64,000 nt of DNA, taken from contig DATJAP010000017.1 of assembly GCA_035516155.1 (NCBI GenBank), forward strand, positions 13,286 to 77,285, read 5' to 3'. The position numbers were made by a program, and so were the translations under genes. This document shows, in pieces, positions 44,057-51,612 of the stretch. The stretch comes from JAJYKN01 sp035516155. GTDB lineage: Bacteria; Nitrospirota; UBA9217. Below the pieces are notes generated by a model. That model was given only the letters and a program-made list of their open reading frames with translations, was not told where the DNA came from and searched no databases. The first letter of the stretch is position 1. Each line of letters opens with the position of its first letter.

Positions 44057-44815
44057 ATGATTTATGCCAATTTAAACGAGGTGTTTGCATCGATACAGGG
44101 TGAGGGGGTACGTATCGGAGAGCGTCACATCTTTGTTCGCTTTCAGGGTTGTGATATGAGGTGTTGTTTTTGCGACACTCCGGCTTCGATAGCTTCTGTC
44201 GATAACCCCGTTGGACAGGTCTTATGCAGCATTCAGGTTTCACGGGAATTGTCCAGTACCCGTGAACAAATTCCCAATCCTGTTTCAGTTTCTCAGCTCG
44301 CCGAACTCTGTTCGCGTTTGGTCGTGCCCGGTCCAGGGCGACCCATTCTCAGTCTTACCGGTGGAGAACCGCTGCTGCAGCAGGAGTTCCTGGCGTACTG
44401 GCTGCCGCAGGTGAGGAAGGATTTCCGCATTTATCTTGAGACGAACGGCGTCCACGTCGATGCCATGAAAAAAATCAGCAGTGCCATCGATGTTGTGAGC
44501 ATGGACTTTAAGCTTCCGTCGGCAACGGGGCTTCGCGCGTTCTGGGATGAGCACAGGCGGTTTCTTCTCGCCGCGGCGGGAACGGATCTTTTTGTGAAGG
44601 CTGTCGTAACCCGTGTCACGCATAGTGAGGACATCCTGGTTTCCGCGCGGATTATAGCTGACATCAATAAGTCCATTCCCTTTGTTATCCAGCCGGCGAG
44701 TGGCTACCTGAAACCCAACCCTCAAATGCTGGTCGAATTTCAGAATGCGGCTCTCGGGACCATCGAAGATGTCCGAGTCATTCCCCAGACCCATAAGATT
44801 TTGGGTGTGCCGTGA
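44057..44815 (+). CDS. queE: 7-carboxy-7-deazaguanine synthase
   Basis: A 252-residue radical SAM enzyme of the QueE family. The cluster ligands are C32, C36 and C39 in GCDMRCCFCDT. The N-terminal NEVFASIQGEGVRIG and the SLTGGEPLLQ segment are diagnostic. It rearranges carboxytetrahydropterin, the QueD product (queD at 32846), to CDG in queuosine synthesis. The protein is longer than minimal QueE enzymes by an insert after the Cys motif. It has its own promoter. Confidence 0.92.
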   Translation: MIYANLNEVFASIQGEGVRIGERHIFVRFQGCDMRCCFCDTPASIASVDNPVGQVLCSIQVSRELSSTREQIPNPVSVSQLAELCSRLVVPGPGRPILSLTGGEPLLQQEFLAYWLPQVRKDFRIYLETNGVHVDAMKKISSAIDVVSMDFKLPSATGLRAFWDEHRRFLLAAAGTDLFVKAVVTRVTHSEDILVSARIIADINKSIPFVIQPASGYLKPNPQMLVEFQNAALGTIEDVRVIPQTHKILGVP

Positions 44816-44972
44816 TAACGGGTTGATAAAAGTAGGGGAAAGGAATGCTTCCATCTCTTGCTTCTGCCGGGCTCGCCATGGGAGGGGACTGACGTGCAAC
44901 GGAAAGGCAACGGCGATTCAATCGGGATATCAAGAAATCCATATTTATTCACGTGGGCACAAGGGACAGACC

Positions 44973-46394
44973 ATGGATTATTATCTTCTTACGAAAATCG
45001 CAGAAGAACTTTCCCTGAGCCTTGCCGGAGCGAGGCTAGAGCGAGTTTTTCAGGGAACGGATCGTGATATCTATTTCCTGTTTAGAAAAGACCGTAAAGC
45101 CTTTATACTGCTTCTTTCACCGCAACGCTCTTTGCCGCGGATACATCTCGTAAGCAGGAAACCGCAGTCCGTGAGTGATCCCCATCCTTTTGTGCTCTAC
45201 CTCAGGAGCCGCCTGGTCGGAGCGCGTCTGATACATATAGGTCTCCTGAACGAGGACCGCATCATTGTAATGCTCTTTGAAAGAAATTCCGATAACTTTC
45301 GCCTTATCCTGGAACTGACCGGATCATCATCGAACCTTTTCTTTACCGACAACAAACACAATATTCTTGCCTCGTATTATTCCGTAACCCCTTCGGAACA
45401 GGGAGCGCGCATGCTCCTGTCCGGCAGGCGGTACGTTCCGCCTCAGAAAAAAATGCGTGATAATTCCCCGAAATTGGAACTCGAAATCGATGCTTCAAGT
45501 TCTCTCAACGAATGGGCTGAACAGCATTATCTGAATTTCATTCAACAGAGGAAATCTGCGACTATAAGATCGGAACTGCGTTCTCACATACTGAAGGCGA
45601 CCAAAAAAGCGGAACGCAAACGCGATGCACTTATCGCTGACCTGGAGGCACTGGGGCAGGCAGAGGAGTACCGGCATAAAGGGGAACTGATCCTGTCGCA
45701 TCTTCAAAAGCTGAAGCAGGGAATCGAGGATGCTGTCCTAACAGGATATGATGGAATCGCTGTTCTCATTCCCATGGATCCAAGACGGACGCCGACGAAA
45801 AACGCCGAGCTGTATTTTAAAAAATACAAAAAGGCGAAAACAGGAATGCCCCTCATCACGGAGCGCCTGGGTGAAACAGAGGAACGAATCTCCTGGCTGC
45901 GTGCCATGTCGATCCAAGTTGAGAATGCGGCTGATATAGATTCTCTGAACCTCCTGCGTTCCGCACTTGTAGAACGCAGCCCCACCGAGAAGGGAAGGGG
46001 GACGAGGAAACAGGCCTCTTCTGCGGCGCTGAATGGGATCAGGGTGTTTATTTTTCAAGGATGGGAAATTCTCGTCGGCAGGAACGCCAACGGGAACGAC
46101 CGTCTCACCACCAGACTCGCGAGAGCCGACGATCTCTGGCTTCATGCGGAAGGTCAGCCGGGATCCCATGTGCTCATCAGGAATCCGCGCAAAACGGAAA
46201 TTCCGCTTGACATCCTCGTCAAGGCCGCGTCACTGGCGGCGTTTTACAGCAAGGGACGGAGCGCCAGTAAGGTTTCTGTTACTTATGCGGAGGCTCGGTT
46301 TGTGAGAAAACCGAAGGGGGCAAAACCCGGCCTCGTAACGCTTTCCCGGCGCAAAACGATCATGGTGGAACCGGCCGGTGATGCACAGGGGTGA
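44973..46394 (+). CDS. NFACT family (RqcH/FbpA-like) protein
   Basis: A 473-residue NFACT protein: NFACT-N domain (residues 1-200, with YYLLTKIAEELSLSL and RLVGARLIHIG), a central coiled coil, and NFACT-R (about 355-450) with DLWLHAEGQPGSHVLIRNP. Such proteins bind stalled 50S subunits and may add C-terminal Ala tails; the name FbpA comes from fibronectin binding in Gram-positives. It is about 90 residues shorter than RqcH. The frame is open into queE, but the ATG at 44973 has AAGGGA upstream and begins the domain. Confidence 0.87.
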   Translation: MDYYLLTKIAEELSLSLAGARLERVFQGTDRDIYFLFRKDRKAFILLLSPQRSLPRIHLVSRKPQSVSDPHPFVLYLRSRLVGARLIHIGLLNEDRIIVMLFERNSDNFRLILELTGSSSNLFFTDNKHNILASYYSVTPSEQGARMLLSGRRYVPPQKKMRDNSPKLELEIDASSSLNEWAEQHYLNFIQQRKSATIRSELRSHILKATKKAERKRDALIADLEALGQAEEYRHKGELILSHLQKLKQGIEDAVLTGYDGIAVLIPMDPRRTPTKNAELYFKKYKKAKTGMPLITERLGETEERISWLRAMSIQVENAADIDSLNLLRSALVERSPTEKGRGTRKQASSAALNGIRVFIFQGWEILVGRNANGNDRLTTRLARADDLWLHAEGQPGSHVLIRNPRKTEIPLDILVKAASLAAFYSKGRSASKVSVTYAEARFVRKPKGAKPGLVTLSRRKTIMVEPAGDAQG

Positions 46395-46449
46395 TTAATC
46401 CCCTTCGACGGTCACGGGCTGGCGATGATTCCTTCGCTTAAAGCTCTTC

Positions 46450-47223
46450 TTACTTCCCCTTGCTTTCTTGCCACAGCGTTTCCATTTCGTCGAGTGTCAT
46501 ATCGTTCAGTGATTTTCCCGCATCAGACGCATGTTCCTCGATGTATCGGAATCTATGTATGAACTTGCTGATGGTTTTTCTGAGCGCATCCTCCGGATTG
46601 ACACCAAGGAACCGAGAGATGTTCACGAGCATGAAAAAAATGTCGCCGAGTTCCTCTTCGATGCCCGCGGAATCTTCTTTTTTCAACGACTCCTTGAACT
46701 CTGCGATTTCCTCATCGAGTTTGGGCAGCGCTTCATCGATGTGACTCCAGTCGAATCCCACGCGCGCGACTCGCTCCTGCAGGCTATGGGCGCGGAGAAG
46801 TGAAGGAAGATGTCGTGGCACGCCCTCAAGAATTGATTTCCGTTCTGTGAAACCTTTTTCTTTCTTCTTGATTTCTTCCCAGTTCGCCAGGACCTCTTTG
46901 TCCGAGCTCACCCGGGTATCGCCGAATACATGAGGATGGCGGCGGATCATTTTCTCGTTGATGGATGTGATAACATCGCTGATCGTGAATCGGCCCTGTT
47001 CCTCGGCTATGCGCGCATGGAAAATGATCTGGAACAGGAGGTCGCCGAGTTCTTCCTTAATCTTTTCAGGTGAGCCCTCGTCAAGAGCATCAATAACCTC
47101 GTAGCATTCCTCGACCAGAAAGGGCTTGAGCGAATCAGGAGTCTGTTTGAGGTCCCAAGGGCAACCATCGGGCCCGCGGAGCTTTGCCATGAGGGCGACA
47201 AGATTGGAAAAATTATCAGCCAT
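46450..47223 (-). CDS. mazG: Nucleoside triphosphate pyrophosphohydrolase MazG
   Basis: A 257-residue MazG with two tandem pyrophosphatase domains: domain 1 has LRGPDGCPWDLKQTPDSLK and EECYEVIDALDEG with EELGDLLFQ; domain 2 has DEEIAEFKESL and EEELGDIFFMLVN. It hydrolyses NTPs and dNTPs and can lower ppGpp. The ATG at 47223 has TGAGG upstream; the open frame extends much further upstream without family resemblance. Confidence 0.94.
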   Translation of the reverse strand: MADNFSNLVALMAKLRGPDGCPWDLKQTPDSLKPFLVEECYEVIDALDEGSPEKIKEELGDLLFQIIFHARIAEEQGRFTISDVITSINEKMIRRHPHVFGDTRVSSDKEVLANWEEIKKKEKGFTERKSILEGVPRHLPSLLRAHSLQERVARVGFDWSHIDEALPKLDEEIAEFKESLKKEDSAGIEEELGDIFFMLVNISRFLGVNPEDALRKTISKFIHRFRYIEEHASDAGKSLNDMTLDEMETLWQESKGK

Positions 47224-47388
47224 AAGAACCTCATTACACCGTTTTGCATTGATCCTTGCTTTTTCCAAAATCCTGTCGTACCTTACACAAAGAACACTAT
47301 GTTTGCAAGCTTTTTTCTTGAAATAAGAACGCGTTATGTGGTATGGTGTGGAAATATAATCATCATTGATCTTGAAAGGAGACAGGCT

Positions 47389-47802
47389 ATGCATCGGCGG
47401 AAGATCGCTTTGCTTTTGATCCTTGCGGCGTTTATCCTGCTTACTGGCATGGGGGGGACGGGAGGGTTTGAACGGGCGCCCCGCGTTGAAAAGAACTTTG
47501 ACGTCACGATAATTGACACGATCGGCAACAAAATCGATGGCGGAAAGTTCAGTTGGGAGGGCCGGATCCAATTTGCAGGCTATATGGGCATGGCGCAGGT
47601 GACGATGCCTTTCGAGCGGATTAAAACAATATCCGTGGGTGAAACGCGGGAGCGCAAAGTGAGAGTTACCGCCATGCTTATTGATGGCACCGAAACGAGT
47701 TTTGATATCGATGCGAAGTCGCGCTGCTTTGGAGAGGCATCGTTCGGGAGTTTTATGCTCGAAATGGATGAGATAAAGACAATAACCTTCAAACGTTCTT
47801 AA
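47389..47802 (+). CDS. Small secreted protein of unknown function
   Basis: A 137-residue protein with an N-terminal hydrophobic segment (residues 6-20, KIALLLILAAFILLTGMGG). The mature part looks like beta strands: FDVTIIDTIGNKIDGGKFSW, MPFERIKTISVGE, and two regulatory-looking halves that end in EIKTITFKR. The two halves share the I-KTI-pattern, so the fold may be an internal repeat. AAAGGAG precedes the ATG. Family not recognised. Confidence 0.6.
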   Translation: MHRRKIALLLILAAFILLTGMGGTGGFERAPRVEKNFDVTIIDTIGNKIDGGKFSWEGRIQFAGYMGMAQVTMPFERIKTISVGETRERKVRVTAMLIDGTETSFDIDAKSRCFGEASFGSFMLEMDEIKTITFKRS

Positions 47803-48706
47803 GGGCCGCGCAAATTGACCTCGCTGTTTAGTATGCAGAATAAACGTTTGGTCCCGTGAGAAGGAAACTTCTGCTGCTACCGATCATGACGGCCATACGG
47901 CCTTATCAACGACATTGCCATGATCTCGAAACATCCATATCTCTGATTTCCTGAAACTGGGTACCTCTGCTGCCTTCTTAACTCTTGAAATCATGTTGTA
48001 TCGTTGATCATTGGCTCTTCCATTAGAATGAAAACCGCCCTGAGTTCAATAGGATGAAAACAAAAGGCGCCGTGCAATCAAATACACCGGCGTCGGAGGC
48101 GTCGCTGCCATTGTGGAGTGGACGGGTTTCGGCATGCTGGTCGGCGCAGTGCACGTCTATTACCTGACTGCCGTGGTCCCGAGCCTTATCGCAGCTACGG
48201 CTACAAACTATGTCCTGAGCGCCAGGTTTGTTTTCGTTCGCGGTCGCCATTCGCCCTTTAAAGAAGTTTTGCTGCTCTACCTGGTATGCGCCGACAGGGC
48301 TGCTCTCCAACTTGATCCTTATGTGGCTTTTTGTGGAGCTCCTGAGGATGCACAAAGTAACCAAGATAGATTGTTGCCCTTCCGTCTATTTTTTCATGGG
48401 GTTGAAAAAATCGAGTTGTCCATGGTGTCAGGCAAATCAGTTTAATCGTCTCGGTGCTAATGTCCGCAGGCTCGCCCTTTGTTTATGTTTTAACGCCCTA
48501 CGATCTGCGCAGGCAACTGAATCCCGCGTTGCGACATCTTTTTCGCAAATGTGGCCTTGTTTCACATTCTGCTTTTTTTGACTGTCAAAGCACCGGGAAA
48601 AGTTTCTATGGTTAATTAACAACGGGAACCGGGCAGTAAGACATACGCTTTACGGAAAAGAGACACGCACATTTATGACTGCCGAAATAAAGGATGTAGC
48701 TCTTCA
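47803..48706. other. Intergenic region holding a GtrA relic
   Basis: About 900 bases between the secreted protein gene and glnD. The GtrA-like pseudogene occupies 48053-48415; the remainder shows no gene. An 11-codon ORF (48673-48708) ends in a TGA that overlaps the glnD start (ATGA). Confidence 0.5.
48053..48415 (+). pseudogene. Frameshifted GtrA-family membrane protein
   Basis: Frame-corrected translation gives RRRAIKYTGVGGVAAIVEWT, GFGMLVGAVHVYYLTAV, SLIAATATNYVLSARFVFVRG, EVLLLYLV and, after a frameshift near 48280, GLLSNLILMWLFVELLRMH with a run-out. Four membrane helices and the NYVLSARFVF core identify the GtrA family (polyprenyl-linked sugar transfer). The start codon is also out of frame. 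The gene cannot make a full product. Confidence 0.7.
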
Positions 48707-51310
48707 ATGATCAATAAGCAACAGGACAACTATCTGATCAATACCCCCGCGGGCATCAGAACCATGCTTCAAGAGGAAAATGAAGTGATCAGGGTTGCGC
48801 ACTTTGGCGGAGCCGGGGGCAGCGAGATCGTGCAGCGACGCACAGGTCTCATAGACCGAACGCTCCGCGAAGCGCACGCCCGTCTTTCAGCCGCCGGAAC
48901 CATGCCCTCGCTGGTCGCCATCGGCGGCTATGGAAGGGGAGAATTGAATCCCCATTCAGACATTGACATTATGCTTCTGTGCAAGGACGAATCGGACCGG
49001 AAACGATCCCCGCAATTGCTTTACTTACTTTGGGATGCGGGACTCGATGTCGGCTATAGCGTACGAACTGTAAAGGAATGTGCAGCCCTCGCCCGGCAAG
49101 ACATCAAGATTCGCACCTCCCTGCTCGAGTCACGTTTTGTCGCCGGTGATCCTGGCCTCTATGATGCCTTTTCCGAAACGATGCGCAGTGAAGTGTTCTA
49201 TTGGAAGGCTGCCGAATTCATCCATGAAAAAATCGCGGAAAGGAATGCGACACGAAGAAAACTTGGCGGTTCTGTCTATCTGAGGGAGCCGAATATCAAG
49301 GAGGGTGAAGGGGGGCTGAGGGACTTTCACACAGCTCTCTGGGTCTCCTTCGTACATTTTCGAATATCCTCGCTCGCCGAACTGGTTGCGCGCAATGTTA
49401 TAACCGAGGGCCAGTACGCTGTATTCCAACGCTCAAGAAATTTCCTCTGGCGCGTTCGAAACGAGGTTCACTACCTTTCAGGCCGTAAGAATGATCATTT
49501 GACCTTTGACTTACAGGAGCGCGCAGCGTCGGATTTTCACTATCGGGACTCCGTTCACCTTTTTGCTGTAGAACGGTTCATGAAAGCCTATTTTCTTCAT
49601 GCGCGGAACGTCAGGGAGTTTACCAGCATCGTTACTGAAGCCGTTCTGCCGAAACCATCCCGCCGCTGGTTCGAACGCAAATTGTTGATCGGACCTTTCA
49701 GCCTGATCGGTAAAACGCTTGTCCCCCCCGCGGATGACATTTGCCGCGACGACATGTCGCTTGTTCTTTCCGCTTTTGAAATTGCCCAAACCCGACATGC
49801 GGTGCTGTCCGATCATTTGAAGTCGTTAATTCGGGGATGCAAGATTGACGATCAAGCAAGGGTTTCCCCCTCGGCGGCGAAGACATTCCTGGCCATTCTC
49901 AACAACCCCGACGGCCTGTCTGAAACGCTCAGCCTCATGAAGGAGCTGCGTTTTTTGGGCAGGTATCTTCCGGAATTCCGTGCGATCCAGGCGCTTGCAC
50001 GGCATGATTACTACCATCTCTATACCGTGGATGAACATATCCTTCTTGCTATCAGGAGCCTCCAGAAGTTGTGGACGGGAAATTATCCCGGTCTCGTAAC
50101 GCTCTCTGACGCCATGCGGACGCTGAAAAAACGATGGATTCTGTTTCTTGCCGTTCTTCTCCATGACCTTGGAAAGGCTTTCCGTCACGACCATGAAAGG
50201 GCGGGAGCGATGTTGACCGAAACTATTCTCACGAGGCTCGGCATTGAAGGCGAAGACCGCCAAAGGGTCCTATTTCTCGTTAAAAATCATCTTGTCATGT
50301 CTACCTTGTCCCAGCGCCGCGAATTGACGGACCGCAAGGTGATGACAGATTTCATCCGCCTTGTCCAGGACCGGGAAAATCTTTCCCTCCTCTACCTCCT
50401 TACCTATGCCGACATCTCCGCGGTAAACCCGACCGCCTGGACGCAGTGGAAGGCTGTGCTTCTCCAAGATCTCTATCTAAGAACGCTTGATTGCATCGAA
50501 AAAAGCACTCTTGCCGGGGAAGAAGATAAAGAGCGGCTCGCTGCCCAGATTGCCAGGATCAGGACCGCGGCTGCGGATAAGTTTACGCTCAGAGAAGTCG
50601 ATGACTTTATCTCTGTCATGTCAGACCAATATTTTCTCTATACATCCACCCGGAAAGTCATCTACCACATGGAAATGATGAGGCGGCTACGAGACGAACA
50701 GCTCGTGATCGATCATCGTCATTATCCCGAAAGAGGCTACACGGAACTTGTTGTTTGCGCCTACGACGCCTATGGGATGTTTTATCGTACGGCAGGTGCG
50801 ATCGCGTCCAAAAATCTGAACATTCTTCGCGCCCAGGTCTACACATCGAAAAGCGGAGTCATGCTAGATACATTTCAGATCACCGATGCCGACGGGAAGC
50901 TCTGCGACTATGAGCCGGCATGGGAGAGCGTGCTGGGTGAACTCCGGATGACCCTCAAGAACAAGTCACGACCGGCGGAACCAAGTCTATATGGCCGACG
51001 ACTTCAACCAGCAGCCGCGATAACCCCGGTCGTCGACTTCGACAATGATACCTCGGAGAGCTTCACGATTATCGATATATCGGCCCGCGACAGGGTAGGG
51101 CTGCTTTACTCAGTGACAAAAGCCCTCTATGAGCTCAGCCTGGACATCGGTTCGGCAAAAATCGTGACTGAAGGATCGCGGGTCATGGATTCCTTTTACG
51201 TGACCGATTACCTGCACGGGAAAATCACTGAGGAACGCAGGCTGGAGAAAATCAAAGAGACGCTTATGGCTGTTCTGGGAGAAGGGGAGCCCAGATCACA
51301 CCCGGAATAA
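48707..51310 (+). CDS. glnD: PII uridylyltransferase/uridylyl-removing enzyme
   Basis: A 867-residue GlnD: nucleotidyltransferase domain with GGYGRGELNPHSDIDIML, helical linker with REPNIKEGEGGLRDFHTALW, HD domain with HDLGKAFRHDHERAGA and two C-terminal ACT domains (RGYTELVVCAYDAYG; FTIIDISARDRVGLLY). It uridylylates PII at low glutamine and reverses this at high glutamine. No clear Shine-Dalgarno; the ATG overlaps the stop of a mini-ORF. glnE lies at the window start. Confidence 0.96.
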   Translation: MINKQQDNYLINTPAGIRTMLQEENEVIRVAHFGGAGGSEIVQRRTGLIDRTLREAHARLSAAGTMPSLVAIGGYGRGELNPHSDIDIMLLCKDESDRKRSPQLLYLLWDAGLDVGYSVRTVKECAALARQDIKIRTSLLESRFVAGDPGLYDAFSETMRSEVFYWKAAEFIHEKIAERNATRRKLGGSVYLREPNIKEGEGGLRDFHTALWVSFVHFRISSLAELVARNVITEGQYAVFQRSRNFLWRVRNEVHYLSGRKNDHLTFDLQERAASDFHYRDSVHLFAVERFMKAYFLHARNVREFTSIVTEAVLPKPSRRWFERKLLIGPFSLIGKTLVPPADDICRDDMSLVLSAFEIAQTRHAVLSDHLKSLIRGCKIDDQARVSPSAAKTFLAILNNPDGLSETLSLMKELRFLGRYLPEFRAIQALARHDYYHLYTVDEHILLAIRSLQKLWTGNYPGLVTLSDAMRTLKKRWILFLAVLLHDLGKAFRHDHERAGAMLTETILTRLGIEGEDRQRVLFLVKNHLVMSTLSQRRELTDRKVMTDFIRLVQDRENLSLLYLLTYADISAVNPTAWTQWKAVLLQDLYLRTLDCIEKSTLAGEEDKERLAAQIARIRTAAADKFTLREVDDFISVMSDQYFLYTSTRKVIYHMEMMRRLRDEQLVIDHRHYPERGYTELVVCAYDAYGMFYRTAGAIASKNLNILRAQVYTSKSGVMLDTFQITDADGKLCDYEPAWESVLGELRMTLKNKSRPAEPSLYGRRLQPAAAITPVVDFDNDTSESFTIIDISARDRVGLLYSVTKALYELSLDIGSAKIVTEGSRVMDSFYVTDYLHGKITEERRLEKIKETLMAVLGEGEPRSHPE

Positions 51311-51398
51311 GTTGAGGAGAAAGACGACGGACCAACCAAGGTCGAGATACGATGATACCCTCCCGCTCGCCATCGCCGCCTGGGTGACGTCTTAAACA

Positions 51399-51583
51399 AT
51401 GAAAAGGGTGTTTCTTATCATACTTGTCCTCGGCCTCACGGGCTGCCTTCGCCGCACTTGAGATCTACATACAGTCAGATGACTTCGCTGCTGAAATCCG
51501 GACCTTGAGCTTAAGCCATGCCGGACCTGCCAGTGACAATAATCGGCATCTGTCATTATTTTGCGATCCTTGCGAGTGATTCC
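51399..51583 (+). pseudogene. Stump of an AsmA-like protein gene
   Basis: An ATG begins MKRVFLIILVLGLTG, a membrane helix, then stops after CLRRT. A one-frame shift restores AFAALEIYIQSDDFAAEIRT and LSLS before a stop. A single N-terminal helix followed by EIYIxSDDFxxEI is the start of AsmA-like envelope proteins. Everything after about 45 codons is missing, cut at the end of polA. Low to moderate confidence. Confidence 0.4.
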
Positions 51584-51612
51584 TCACAACACCACCCGGT
51601 CGCAATCGGCCA

